Positions 1 to 11,604 of a DNA stretch of 64,000 nucleotides are shown here, in pieces. Each line of letters starts with the position of its first letter. The first letter of the stretch is position 1. The notes below the pieces were generated by a model, which did no database searches, was not told where the DNA came from, and worked only from the letters and a program-made list of their open reading frames with translations. A program made the position numbers and the translations under genes. Source of the DNA: Rugalucina vietnamica (lineage: Eukaryota; Mollusca; Bivalvia; Lucinida; Lucinidae); the NCBI GenBank assembly GCA_964017185.1, contig OZ024876.1:27496278-27560277 (forward strand), given 5' to 3'.

Positions 1-49
1 TTTGTGGTGACTATTCTATAAACATTGCAATTCACTTTGGCTCCCTACT

Positions 50-200
50 GCCAAATCTAAAGGGTCACTGACGAGGCTTTAGTAGCCGAAACTGCGGTAT
101 GGCCCATCCAGTTACTCATTAATAAATTTTGATCACTGCTCTTGTAGACTCTCAGTTTTTTTTATTATTTTATTTTAATGCAGTGATCACAAAGTGTTTT
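50..200. repeat. interspersed repeat G, fragment
   Basis: AGTAGCCGAAACTGCGGTATGGCCCATCC is shared with 29605-29700 and, inverted, 61085-61215. An AT-rich extension follows (TTTTTATTATTTTATTTT). The class is unknown. Confidence 0.45.
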
Positions 201-627
201 TGAGTTCGTTTATTAAAGTGAAGATTTTTGATGACTTGTATGTTCCAGTAGATAGAAATGAACCGCTTAATCATTAAATTAATGAATATATAATTTATTG
301 TTTCGAATGAGAAGCCTGTATACATGTACAAAAAGACCGCCATTCATGACGCTGCTGACACGACGCTTACAATTTAAGTGAACATCCAAAACGAATTAAG
401 AACGTTAAGGTGACAAATACGTTCCTAAGGACACCAGTTTAATCATTCATTATAAAATATCCTGATGTTAGAATACAACGAAACGTTTCTTTCATGATTG
501 ACGTCAAAATTAGTTCATGTTTTGATGACTCGAAATTCAAATAATCAATGTTTTGTATCTTTGGACGTCCTTGGCCTAAATATATACTATACATGTATAA
601 TAAATAAAAATAAAACAGTGAGATCCT
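201..627. other. no gene seen
   Basis: AT-rich DNA with short chance frames. Nothing recognisable. Confidence 0.6.
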
Positions 628-1284
628 TTAAGACGTGTTCACACTGCCGATCAGATCAACCCGATCAAACCCGATCATTCGGTCGGTAGTTGATCGAGCT
701 TGATCGGCGGGAGTGATCTGGACGGTCGTCTTTGGTCGGCAACACTCGGGTTTCCTTCCCGAAAATTTTTGACATGTCAAAAATATTCGACTAGAGATCG
801 TGTAGCAAGCCGCTCGGGAAGCGATCGGGAACGAATCGAGAATCAGTCGAGTAGGGGTCGGGTCGGTCGAGTAGCGATCGTGTAGAGGTCTACCTAGATC
901 GGGATTGAAATATTTGCCGAAATATTTGCCGACCAGGACACTATCAGCCCGACCTAAGTTCGACCACTACCTGATGTTTACTCGATCAACACGATTCCTA
1001 CTCGAGCCGAGGTCCAGATCAAGCCGATCTCCATACGACCGTACTCAATCGCTCCCAGATCCCTACCCGGTCCCATTCAATTTCACTCGATCTCTACCTG
1101 ATCGTACACGATCACTTCTCGAGTATACCCGATCGCTACTCGAGTCCGACTTTGCACACGCGCAATGAGCTTCAATACGTTCCTTCAAAAAGGCGCGAAG
1201 ATATTAATCTGTATGTCATTAGTCGCTCGGTACTTGAAGACAGAAGTAGAAACTGATACAGGTAAAAAGGCGAACAGGTAAAAA

Positions 1285-1432
1285 GGCGCGTCTTGCCGTT
1301 GCTGTTGTGTTAGCAGCTACAGCTTCGCCAGAACCCAGACCCCAGAAGGCTAAAAAGGGGAAACAGCAGTCAGCACCATCGCCAGTTGAAGTCGATGACT
1401 CCCGCGATGACTCTCCTGCTAGACCTTCTTTA
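1285..1432. other. coding-like patch conserved between the two C elements
   Basis: A GC-richer block shared with 2863-2995. In one plus frame it reads ...SPEPRPQKAKKGKQQ... and then PVEVDDSRDDSPA. Copy 2 has the same reading with one stop and a few replacements. It could be a remnant of the parent element's protein or a captured host exon. I recognise no family. Confidence 0.35.
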
Positions 1433-1614
1433 TATCTTCTTCGCTGCAAAAATCACAACACTGACGTGGTGTTATCGCGGTGTTCGTAAACAGATCGTGT
1501 AGGGCTCCTGTTGAGATCGGTATGCTCGAGCAGTAATCGGGTTGTCAGTCGGGTTGAAGTCGTGTAGGAGTCTTGAGTGCTCGTGCGGCTATCGGGTATG
1601 ATCGAGTAGCGCTC

Positions 1615-2235
1615 GAGTTAAAAAGGTACAAGTAGGCAAAGATCAGGAAAAGGCGCAATCAGAAAAAGATTCCCACTCCAAAATCCGAGGTGGGAAAAAA
1701 CCAAACTAACAATCAGGTACTTATACCATGAAACATATCGTAAGCCGAATGAGCAGCTATTTTCCCAATAGGTGGCCACTCAGTTACCTTAACTTAACCA
1801 AAACTATGAAAACACACATAAGGCGCCAACAGCACAAAAACTTTTAAACACCAAGACATAAAACAAAAAGAACCACCACAGAAGTATCGACTTGGAACGA
1901 TCAGTAACACAAAGTTACTGGCGGGCTTAAACCGGTTTTACAGGCGCCTACCCTCACCCTCAGCTTCTGCAGTGGTTCATAACATTTAGTTAGTTCTTCG
2001 GTCCTCGTGGTGAACCTCTAACTAGTCAATGAATTATCAAGAACAAACATATAAATCAAGATAAACATCCTGATGAATCAAAACCCAGGACTCACAGATT
2101 GAGTAAGCTGCCCGATGATGGAGATCCCTGGGCGACGGATAACCTACTAACTCCGGAGCAAAAGAAAAACACCAGTTGGACCCCGGTGGGCCAAGCAACA
2201 GACAAGAAGCTCCGGCTCCAACCAACTAAAATGAA
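1615..2235 (-). repeat. interspersed repeat R, full-length copy
   Basis: A ~0.6-kb repeat in the orientation that starts TATTCATTTTAGTTGGTTGG and ends ...CATTGCCTACTTGTACC, inserted in element C1. C2 shows the uninterrupted sequence (GCTAGAGCAAAAGTCG). Other copies are at 12505, 33180, 34276, 50400 and as short 3' fragments. No coding capacity. The class is unknown, and the frequent copies of one end only would fit a retroposon. Confidence 0.65.
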
Positions 2236-2335
2236 TAGCTTTAAGTCGTGTTCAGGCCATTATCGAGCTCGGTCGGGAACTTTTGGCAATCGGGACGATC
2301 GAGTTGATCTGATCGGCAGTGTGAACCCAGCTTTA

Positions 2336-3399
2336 AAGATGTGTTCACACTGCCGATCAGATCAACCCGATCCAACCCGATCATGCGGTCGGGGGTTGAT
2401 CGAGCTTGATCGGCGGTAGTGGTCTGGACGGTCGTCTTTGGTCGGCATCACTCGGGCTTCCTTTCCGATAATTTTTGACATGTCAAAAATATTCGTGTAA
2501 CAAACCACTCAGGAAAGGATCGAAAATCAGTCGAGTAGGGGTCGGGTCGGTCGAGTAGCGATCGTGTAGAGATCTACCTAGGGATTGAAATATTTGACGA
2601 CCAGGACACGATCAGCCCGACCTAAGTTCGACCACTACCCGATGCTTACTCGATCAACACTATTCCTGCTCGAGCCGAGGTCCAGATCAAGCCGATTTCC
2701 ATACGACCGTTCTCGATCGCTCCAATATCCATACCCTATCTCATTCGATCTCACTCGATCTCTACCCGATCGTACACGATCACTTTTCGAGCGATCCCTA
2801 TCCAATATGTGGCAAAGGCTTCGCATACGCGCAAAGAGCTTCAATACGTTCCTTCAAAGGCGCGTCTTGCCGTTGCTGCTGTGTTAGCAGATACGGCTTC
2901 GCCAGAACCCAGCCCCCAGAAGGCTAAAAAGGGGAAACAACGGTAAGCACCAACGCCAGTTGAAGTCGATGACTCCCGCGATAACTTTCCTGCTAAATAC
3001 ACACGACTGCAGGAGCACCAACATACTCTACACAGCAATGAGCAAGATGTACGGTAATTTTATTAATTTTGATACCGTCAATCATTTTGATGATCGTTTG
3101 TCGAAAAGGGATCGAGTAATGGTCTAGTTTGTCTGGAATTGTTCGTGTAAGAATCGAGTTATTATCGCGGTGTTCGTGAACAGATCGTGTAGGGCTCTTG
3201 TTGAGATCGGTATGCTCGAGCAGTGATCGGGTTGTCAGTCGGGTTGGTCGTGTAGGAGTCTTGAGTGCTCGTGTGGCTATCGGGTATGATCGAGTAGCGC
3301 TAGAGCAAAAGTCGTGTTCAGGCCATTTATCGAGCTCGGTCGGGAACTTTTGGCAAACGGGACGATCGAGTTGATCTGATCGGCAATGTGAACCCAGCT
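2336..3399. mobile_element. DNA transposon C, copy 2
   Basis: Begins directly after the TTA that ends copy 1 and finishes ...GTGAACCCAGCT followed by TAA. About 1.06 kb and collinear with copy 1, including the GATCG-rich ends and the central patch at 2863-2995. It lacks the R insertion and so serves as the empty-site reference. No transposase is visible, so it is non-autonomous. Confidence 0.75.
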
Positions 3400-3402
3400 T
3401 AA

Positions 3403-4729
3403 GAGCAGAATGCATGTTGACGAGAAAGTTGTAGAACCGGCGTTTTTTCTTGCATATTAAAGAGAACAAAACGAACTAGTATAACTCTGTCAGAAGTTGC
3501 ATGTATCTCATTAGCTTGTACATGTAATTCTTTCTAATTGCTCTACTGATGAAACGACAAATGAAACACGTGGTACTTAGAGCTACTGTGAGGTGATGGG
3601 GATTTGAAATTGAAAACGCCATGTATACTCAAACTTTCACCATTCAGTAGCAGCCAGCCGTCTTAAGACGTGAACTTTCTTTAACGGTCTATGGTTTGGT
3701 TGTTAAGCGCTGACCATCAGGAGAGATAGCATATCAGCGAAACGTATATCTCTGACGCACTTAAATAACTTTAATTTAGTAAAACTGTGGTGTACAAAGA
3801 GCAAAATTAATAAGAATAATATAATTATCCTCTGAAATTTATCATATTTTTCACAGCTGAAATAACCATTATGCATTTCATAGGTGCACATGCGTTTAAA
3901 TAAAAGCGGATAGCATACGATGTATTGGATAATTCCCAGGAGTGCACACAAGCTAAAATGATTCCGGAAAATGTCAAGCTGAAGTAACAAAATTCAATTA
4001 TGAGCGATAACATGAATTATCTATAGCTCACCAGGGACTAATGACAGCTTCCTACTAGAAAACTTTAGAAGTGAAAATAACTGCAAGCGGCATGACAATT
4101 TTAAACATGATTAGTAAAACTACATCAGATGAAAAGACAACTTGATGCTGTAATAAAGCGACATGTACTTGATACGCGTATACGTCGCGTAATTGGTATT
4201 GCACAACAAGGTCATTACGCATAATAAACGCATACACGTACATTTACCTGTAATTGACATTGCGTTCTGATTGGCCTTTGGCAGCTGAATTACGTACATA
4301 TGTTTCGCTACAGCAATGCATACAAACACGTGGGCTGCAAGCCTTACTAACCAGAATGTTTATCATCATTTTCAAGTGGTTTATGGACGTCCCCACTACT
4401 TGACAATCATGCAAAGCAAGCGAACAGTTCTTACTCTTGTGCATTTGTAAAAGCAAAATGACTGTAAGGCATGGACAGTATTTTCCAAGGAAATACGTCT
4501 AACTAATTATTGACTATTCAATTAATTAGATTGATCTTAATCGAATTTTGAATTATTCATACTGGGTTGATGTCTAATGTATTTTTGTAATCCCGGAGGA
4601 CTACGAAACGACGCGAACACCAATTTCCAGCACTGTATAATGCCATTTTGTAAAAAAGGTCATTTCGGTTCCGTATTCCGTAAACTTAACAGTTGAAACC
4701 TAGAATGTAATGTCATTTGGAACAAAGCA
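3403..4729. other. no gene seen
   Basis: AT-rich, with overlapping short open frames on the minus strand (3703-4456) that lack splice-supported coding similarity. No repeat family from elsewhere in the window is visible. Confidence 0.55.
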
Positions 4730-5300
4730 AACCTTATAAAATACCTATTTCCCGGTAAATGATTTCAAATTTCCAAACAATGTTGTAAAGAAAAGTACAG
4801 AAATTACAATTTTAAGAGAAGTTCTAGATTTTGACCTCTAGCCCCACCCCGACACATGGACCCTAGAGTCTGAACCTTTCAGGATACCTATGGTTTAAGT
4901 ATGAAAATTTCGGATGTCAAGATATGTGTAGACTTACAAACAATTTATCATGATATCTATCATATTATAAATGTGCCCTAGATTTCGACATCTAGCCCAA
5001 CCTCTGGGGATGATACCCAGGACGTGGTGCCATGAATGAAGGCAAACCCTACAGGGTACCTCTGCACTAAATAAGAGTACACCGGTCCACTATGATTATT
5101 TGTTAAGATATGGATTTAGAGAAGAAACATTAACATTGAAAACAACACAATTTAAAGGTGACCTAGATTTTGACCTGTAGCCCCAACCCCGGGCACAGAC
5201 CCTGGGGTCTGAACTCATGGAAATAAAGCAAACCCTATAGGGTACATATTGTCCAAATATGAATGGTTTCTGATCAGTGATTCATGAGATATACACCACT
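4730..5300. repeat. diverged tandem repeat, about 3 units of 155-185 bp
   Basis: The phrase CTAGATTTTGACCTCTAGCC recurs with changes at about 4826, 4980 and 5161. Each is followed by an ACCC-rich segment, a GTCTGAAC or equivalent, and an AAACCCTATAGGGTAC box. The units are strongly diverged, so the array is old. No coding frame is shared between units. Confidence 0.5.
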
Positions 5301-5492
5301 AGAGAAACTTTAACCATATGACATGAATTCTTCGAATATTCCGGCATTACGAACGAACTAGCGAACGAACTAACGAACATGCGATTTGGACAAACGGAAA
5401 AGGGAAAACTATGTACCCGTCGGCATAAATGCCATAGGTATAATGACACATTGGTCATTGTAAGTGTTGGACATAACGGCAAAAGCAATAAG

Positions 5493-5815
5493 GGGTGCCC
5501 GGATAGCTCAGTCGGTAGCGCGTTTGGCTTCTGACTAGCTATGTACCTCTGCCGTGCAGGTTCGAATCCCGCTGGCGACGCCAGTAAAAACTATCAATTA
5601 TTGAAAAAAACTATCAATGGTTCCTGCATCGGTATGTACCAATGGTTTGACTGTCACCTTCCGGGCGCGGTGGTTTCACAGGGTATTCCCGACCGAACGT
5701 CGAGAACTGCCCTGGCTTTCCCCCACCACTAGACAGTCGGCGTCTAAGAAGCAGAATTGCTTAGCTAAGTAGAAATGCCTAGCTTGACGTCTATCTCCAG
5801 TAAGTAAGTAAGTTG
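5493..5815 (+). mobile_element. tRNA-derived SINE
   Basis: The head is tRNA-like, with an A-box (TAGCTCAGTCGGTAGCGC) and a B-box (GGTTCGAATCCC), but the anticodon arm is enlarged and cannot fold as a functional tRNA. A conserved-looking central body follows (about 5690-5800), then a TAAG/AGTA short-repeat tail. This is the standard layout of invertebrate tRNA-SINEs, moved by a partner LINE. Confidence 0.75.
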
Positions 5816-6061
5816 CATTGATGGTGTCAATGAATAGACCACGCACAGTAGTTTACAAGCAAAGTCTGATAGACAGATTTGTTTCTCTCTAAATGTTAAA
5901 ATATTGCCTGAAGGTATATTTCCTCACGTTGTGATCCATATATGTTTTTAATATTTTTGTACGATACAAAACGTCACCGCACATTCTTGATGCATTTCGC
6001 ATTAGATTTTACACCAGGACTAAGTCACGTTTATACAGAAATACAGAATAAATAGAGGATA

Positions 6062-6216
6062 TTTGCTTTTTTGAGGTGAATACCAAATATATTTCATCGA
6101 GTGAGTTGAAAACATCAGAATTTTCACGAGTGCGCAGCACGAGTGAAAATTTTTATGTTTTCAATTCACGAGATGGAATATATTTGGTATTTACCGAAAA
6201 AAAAAGCAAATTTTCT
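6062..6216. mobile_element. foldback element with ~70-bp arms
   Basis: The left arm (GAATACCAAATATATTTCATC...) is repeated inverted on the right (...GATGGAATATATTTGGTATT). The centre is TTCACGAGTGCGCAGCACGAG, itself a hairpin. Flanked by TTTGCTTTTTT / AAAAAAAGCAAA, also complementary. Confidence 0.65.
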
Positions 6217-6484
6217 TTTTATTTTATACAATACATGGGCATTTTCCAATTCACAAGGCAGGCGGTGAAAATGCAAAAACCAAAAATTTTTGAAAACACA
6301 AATAATTTTGGTACCACATTGTTCCTTGCGTTCTAACTAAGAAAATGAATACCCACACTTTATGTTTTCGTTCATAAATAACAGAGTTATAGGCGTTTGA
6401 ATTTCTGAAGTGAGAAATTTAATGACGTCAAGTAAAATGGAAACGTCAGAAGTAATCCAAAATCTACAGTGACGATATAGGCTG

Positions 6485-6562
6485 ATATCAGTGACTAGTG
6501 ACTTTTGATATCAGTGAGATCTGATATCAGTGAAATTTCATATCAGTGAAAATACCAATTTT
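6485..6562. repeat. GATATCAGTGA short tandem motif
   Basis: Four or five copies of (T)GATATCAGTGA, at irregular spacing of 15-30 bp. GATATC is self-complementary. No gene context. Confidence 0.5.
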
Positions 6563-6650
6563 ATCAAGTTTTGATATACATTGGTTTTCACTGTAAAGTA
6601 TAAAATAAATAAAGCAATTAACACGACACGTTGTTAAACTGTCAAGTATC

Positions 6651-7440
6651 TATACTTAAGGAATTATAATACGCAACACACACAAGTTCAACTGTAACGT
6701 ATGTATTTGATGTTTTGATAAAATATTTTTAAGAAATGTCTTCCAGGTAACTTGTGACATGTGAAGAAATGAGAAAACGTCATTTACTTGATAAAATTAA
6801 CGTCGAAACGTCAAAAACCATGAAAAAAGCAAATTGTGACGTAAACGTCGGGACGAAGGTGACGATGTCAAATATTGTGCATGCTTGGTAATATGACGTC
6901 GACTTGAAAATGTGCAATAAAGATTGGTGTCATTGCATACTTGGGTGCCATCCCATGTTGTATTAAATCTGGTTAACGGAATGCAAAAACGCACAATAAT
7001 GAATATTGAGCAATAAACGTCATTTACATTATTCGATGTGGGCATTTTGTGTTTATACGGTACTTATCGAACCAATAGACGGCACCACAATGACATTCAA
7101 GCAACAATGGCCACAGGTACCGTAGAATTAGGACACATACGTTTGTTTTGGCATTGACGTAGGTGACGTTAAACGTCCCAAATCATAGCCTGATGCTACA
7201 ACAGATTTGGTTCAAAGTTGACTTTAATTGATCATGTTTCTAGCGTGTGCCACTGTGGGTCAGTGAGGTTGTGCGCGCGCCACCAAGCATACGTAACCGA
7301 CATCATGGCTTTAACTGCTGTAATTTGGCGTTTAGATACTGCTTTCATGTAATAAGATCAGTTACATCACAGGCTTACATTACAAAGCCAGCCTACAATA
7401 GCCCAAAGTGTTTGTTGCGTTTCTTTATTCCTTAAGTATA
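6651..7440. mobile_element. DNA transposon E, copy 1
   Basis: 790 bp with ~28-bp terminal inverted repeats: TATACTTAAGGAAT, then AT-rich bases, then ACGCAACA, reversed at 7413-7440. The left half is studded with ACGTC/GACGT motifs. No transposase. A second, 941-bp copy lies inside element D2. Confidence 0.75.
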
Positions 7441-7581
7441 TTAATCTTCAGAAATGAACCGTAGAATGGCTCGAGCTGGGCACATGTGCTTTATCAATAT
7501 ATTGCACTAGGCCAAACAAACAGTTGTCGAATTCTCGATTATGTTTCTTTTCATCTAGCATTAGATAAATATTTCATCATA

Positions 7582-7817
7582 TGAGCCGCATCGTGAGAAA
7601 ACCAATTTTTGCATATATCAAAAAAGCTCATATCAGCTGTGCAGTAACTGTACAGCTGATCAGCGCCTTTGTTTTCGCTAGCTACTCGGATAGCACAATT
7701 CCTTTTCTTCTTGTTGTCAAAATTCCAAGCCTCTAGCCTGCTTCTATGACTGTGCAGGCCGATTTGTGTCGCACCTGGACGGAAACCCCGAAGACCGGTT
7801 TTTCGCGTCGCGGCTCA
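7582..7817. mobile_element. MITE A, copy 1
   Basis: TGAGCCGCATCGTGAGAAAACC at the left and the CGCGGCTCA counterpart at the right, with TA on both sides. The central palindrome is CAGCTGTGCAGT/ACTGTACAGCTG, a variant of the family stem. Non-coding. Confidence 0.75.
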
Positions 7818-9671
7818 TACATACCTGTCATAACTTTGCAAAAGTGAGTATTGTAACAGTTGTGCAGCCTGGTTCATTGTTTAAGTCGGTCGTGAGTTTC
7901 AGAAAAAGTTACAGCAAATGTTTTGTCACTTAATTTCAAGTGCAACCTTTGAAAAATATCTTTGGCATTTGTTCTACAAATATTGATTCTCTATTTAACA
8001 TAACGTTTGTTGTCCCTGTACGCTTGAGTTCTCTTTTCGTTCGTAGATTTCGATGAGGTTTTTCGACGTTATCGAAGTTCAGACCAGTGTTACGGACACT
8101 AAAAACAGCATAATATTTCCCCGTTGACGCGAACGATCCATACGAGCTGCAGTTACTACGACAACTAGGAGTACAAGGATTAAAACTTTACTAAATTCAA
8201 ATGCTTGGATCCCATTTGCCTAGAACAATGTATTACAGAACCTGATTGTCAAAGCGTGGCCTAGGTCACACTAACACTAAACATTACGTACGCTGCGGAC
8301 GCTGCCGATAGGGCTCACGTTTCTGTCCGTCCTATCCGTAACGATTCGTATCGTATCCGTAAAGCCCGTACCTGGTCAATATTTTTATGATTTCCTGACT
8401 TTCAGTATAATAATGAGCAACAGCAGTTGAAAGCAATTAAAATGTTACTATGATGTGTGTTTTCATCTAGACTAGCTACTAGACTAAGTCTGATAAACAA
8501 TTGTTTTGCCCTTTTGTGTTAGTTTAAATTGTCTTTCCATGAAAGCTAGAGCACCAGATATTTTCTGATGTACATAACATCGAGACAGAGGAAACCCATA
8601 TTAAGTCCAAATGATGTACATTTAAAAAAAAAATAAAATAAAATATTTTACTTTTGTAGATTTGTCATTTTAACGCCTAGTGGCTAGGCTAATTTTTATT
8701 ATTCAGATCATATAAAAATTAAAGCACACAAATGAATGTTTTGTTATGACCGTCGTAAATAGCCCGGGCCAGTTTTATTGGAAAAGGTCCCTCAGGACCT
8801 TTTCCACAGTGTTTACTTTGAATATGAAGAAAATTGTACCCATGATCGACTGCTCTCCCTCAATTACGCGTTTTGACACATAAAGCGCTTACTAAAAACT
8901 AGTGAACCCGTCTATAGGGACTAGACAGTTCACCACAATCAATTTAATTTATCAATTGTTGACACTCCCCGTCAAATAGCGGTAAATATCTAGCAAGCAA
9001 TCTCGATCGTGGTGACTGCTTATCATAGCGCATCTAGGATTACATCGTATATACCCTGACGAGGGGTACAGAAACTACAGAAACTCTATATGGCTGACTT
9101 TTAGTCCATCACATCGCACTATGGGTCTGTTTCTGGTAGTGTGGCTGCAGGTCAAAATTCAGAACTCTGTCACAAATTGACTGCACTGCAAAATGGTTTT
9201 CTACAAATCGACATATTTATTGTAATCGTGCTCCCTTTAGTATCGGCTTTGATTCCATAACATCAAAAATTTTTGTCATTGCCTTGAGCAACAGATACAC
9301 ACACTGGTCAAGCTTCATTACAAGAAACGACATTCATGTATAGGAAACGAAACTGAAATGTATGAGAATTGAAATTAATGACGAACCAGAGAATCAACAA
9401 CACTGAATTTAGAGCAAAAGGGAATATCTCATATAACAAACGGCTGCTGACCTTTTCATTGGTTTCTTTTTAAAGAAGCCAACTTGTTATTTGGCATCTC
9501 ATAGAACAATACAGAGGTTCATAAGACCAGGCACTTAAACACGATCGGTAGCATGTCCAATTCGTATGGCGGGTGACCTAGCCCAGGATAAATATGCACC
9601 AAGTACTGGTAACCTGCATCTTGTAGACTAGTCCAAGATAAGTGTGGCTAGGATAACTGACCGTTCCGACA
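7818..9671. other. no gene seen
   Basis: Apart from the 8262-8400 fragment I see nothing coding. GAAAAGGTCCCTCAGGACCTTTTCC near 8785 is a perfect 24-25 bp hairpin. Confidence 0.55.
8262..8400. repeat. fragment with TCACACTA start and ATCCGTA motifs
   Basis: CTAGGTCACACTAACACTAA followed by CGGACGCTGCCGATAGGG and several TATCCGTA motifs, similar to the beginning of the unit at 61506. The other end is not seen. Confidence 0.35.
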
Positions 9672-9900
9672 TTAACCCATATCTGACGAATGGATTTTCC
9701 CATCATTATCATTTGGGTGAGTCCATTTTCATTTTTAGGGGTGTTAGGAGTGATTTTTAAATTTTATTCAATTTTTCGATGAAAATTCTCTAAGCAAACA
9801 GAATAGCCCCAGATGGGACGCCGCGTTCTGCGGCGTCACATCTGGGGCTATTCTGTTTGCCTATGTCCCACAAAAGGGACGCCAGGCTTATATGAGTTAA
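9672..9900. mobile_element. MITE F, copy 1 (TTAA ends)
   Basis: Begins TTAACCCATAT and ends ATATGAGTTAA, with TTAA at both outer ends. The interior holds a hairpin of ~28-bp arms (AACAGAATAGCCCCAGATG... and its reverse) around ACGCCGCGTTCTGCGGCGT. Non-coding. Confidence 0.75.
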
Positions 9901-10727
9901 CTAAGCCGTTGACTGTGGACGTAAAGCGTTAACACAAACAAAAATCATAACAATTTTTTTTTTTTATAAAAAAGGAAAAGATCATATCCCTGAATGCAGC
10001 TGATAGCCTTAGGACCGCCAGGCATTTTACAAAATGTGCATAATTGTGGGCAGGGTTGGTTAATCGTCCATAAAACCATTTTTGTGAATCTTAGAAACAA
10101 GCCTTATGCTGGTATTGGTTAGACTACTGAAAGGTCACGGCGCAGGGGTCCCCGTGGAATAATCGATGCGCACGGACTTATTTTTTTCGATTTGATTCCT
10201 GATTTTTTCCTCCTTTCTCCTCTCTTTCTATCTCTCTTTTCTCTCTTCTTGTGTCTTTTTTCAGGCCCAGCAGTTTGGTCACACTTGTATGGGTTGAGCA
10301 TGGTTGCGATTCAAAAATAACGGGGTAAACTCAACCTTTTTAACACAGAAAAATCACGTTTTTTTTTTTTTTTTTTTCAACTTTCTGGGCCTCTAACTCG
10401 CTTATTTGGTGCACTGTGCAATTAAGCTTTATATCAATTAATGACTACTTACTGGGCAATCGAAACACATGAAAAGACCGCACATGCTAGCTGTAACAAT
10501 GTCATGAGGGTCGATCAAAAATGTCGGGCAGCAATTACGCATAAATACGCTCTGGTAGTGGAAATAATATATACTAAAACAACACTACCAATGCTACCAA
10601 TAAAGAATTTTCTATATCTCTAAAAATCGAATACAGTAATTTACTTGAAACTGTAAGCCGTGATGGGAGGTCAAATCAACTTCATCAGGTGGAATACCAT
10701 GGATATGGCATATCCATAGCCGTGTCA
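9901..10727. other. no gene seen
   Basis: T-runs near 9955 and 10360 and a CT-rich stretch at 10195-10262. No coding evidence. Confidence 0.55.
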
Positions 10728-11533
10728 TTAAAAACCCAGATTTTCGCCTGTGCGCAGCTCAGCTGTGCATCAACTGACAGCATATCAGCGCCTTTGTTTT
10801 CGCTACACGGATAGCAAAATCCCTCTTCCTTTTGAATCCGAACTTCCAAGCTTCGAGCTTTTTTTCTGAGACTGTACAGGCCGGGTTTTTTTTCGGACCT
10901 TATCGGAAACCCCGAAGACCGGTTATGAGGGTCTGGATGGGGTATAATGATTAATGAATAATGGCCTAAAATTTTTAATGAGAGTGTATAAAGAGCAAAA
11001 AATAATGATTAGTGAATAATGAGCCCCTAAAGAATAATGAATTAATGTAAATTTTTAATGAATAGCAGAGTAATATAATGAATAGAGAATAATAACATTT
11101 TAAAGAATAATGAATATGCTAAAATTTGGCTACGGAATTGTCTTAGATGGCCTCCCTGACATTCCAGAATTTCAATTTTTTTTTCTGGGGGTCTGGATGC
11201 ACCAGACCCGATTTAGTTCAAATGTTCTATTAAGAAATCATTGAATGTTTGGAAAGACAAATGTCTGGAAGCCAAGCATGTAGGGGCTCGCCTCATGGGC
11301 CAATTGAAAAAAAAAAATGTGTCATTTGAAGGCAGAGAAAAATAAATCATTCTGGATTATTACTGAGCCAGATACTATTTCACTGTTTTGTTTGCTTATG
11401 TATAATGTATTTTCTTTTTATTCTATTACCCCACTTTGTCCTTATTATGTTTGTTCCAATCCTATAATGATAATCTTTTCTGTGGATGAACATCATCTTG
11501 CTTTTTTATATGACAGGTCATAATTATTGTGTT

Positions 11534-11565
11534 TTTTTTTTTATTTTATTTTTCTTTTTTTTTAT

Positions 11566-11602
<37 letters not shown>
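11534..11602 (+). repeat. T-rich tract inside element D1
   Basis: About 70 bp, nearly all T with a few A or C interruptions. The corresponding stretch in D2 (around 40050-40090) is short, so it has expanded in D1 or contracted in D2. Length is likely unreliable in assembly. Confidence 0.6.

Positions 11603-11604
<2 letters not shown>

Larger units (their letters stand above)
631..2332. mobile_element. DNA transposon C, copy 1 (split by repeat R)
   Basis: Imperfect terminal inverted repeats of the form AGnnGnGTTCACACTGCCGA at 631 and 2332, flanked by TTA on both sides (628-630, 2333-2335), which suggests a 3-bp TTA target duplication as in PIF/Harbinger elements. The subterminal zones are packed with GATCG/CGATC and GATCGnGTAG motifs. 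Repeat R interrupts it at about 1615-2235. Without R it is about 1.09 kb, close to copy 2. Confidence 0.75.

Noticed and set aside
631-3399. Bacterial restriction-site or Dam-related origin from the GATCG density
   Set aside because: The motif arrays coincide with transposon ends and inverted repeats. Context is animal DNA.
5493-5583. A functional tRNA gene
   Set aside because: A- and B-boxes are present, but the acceptor stem and anticodon arm do not fold properly and a SINE body with repeat tail follows.
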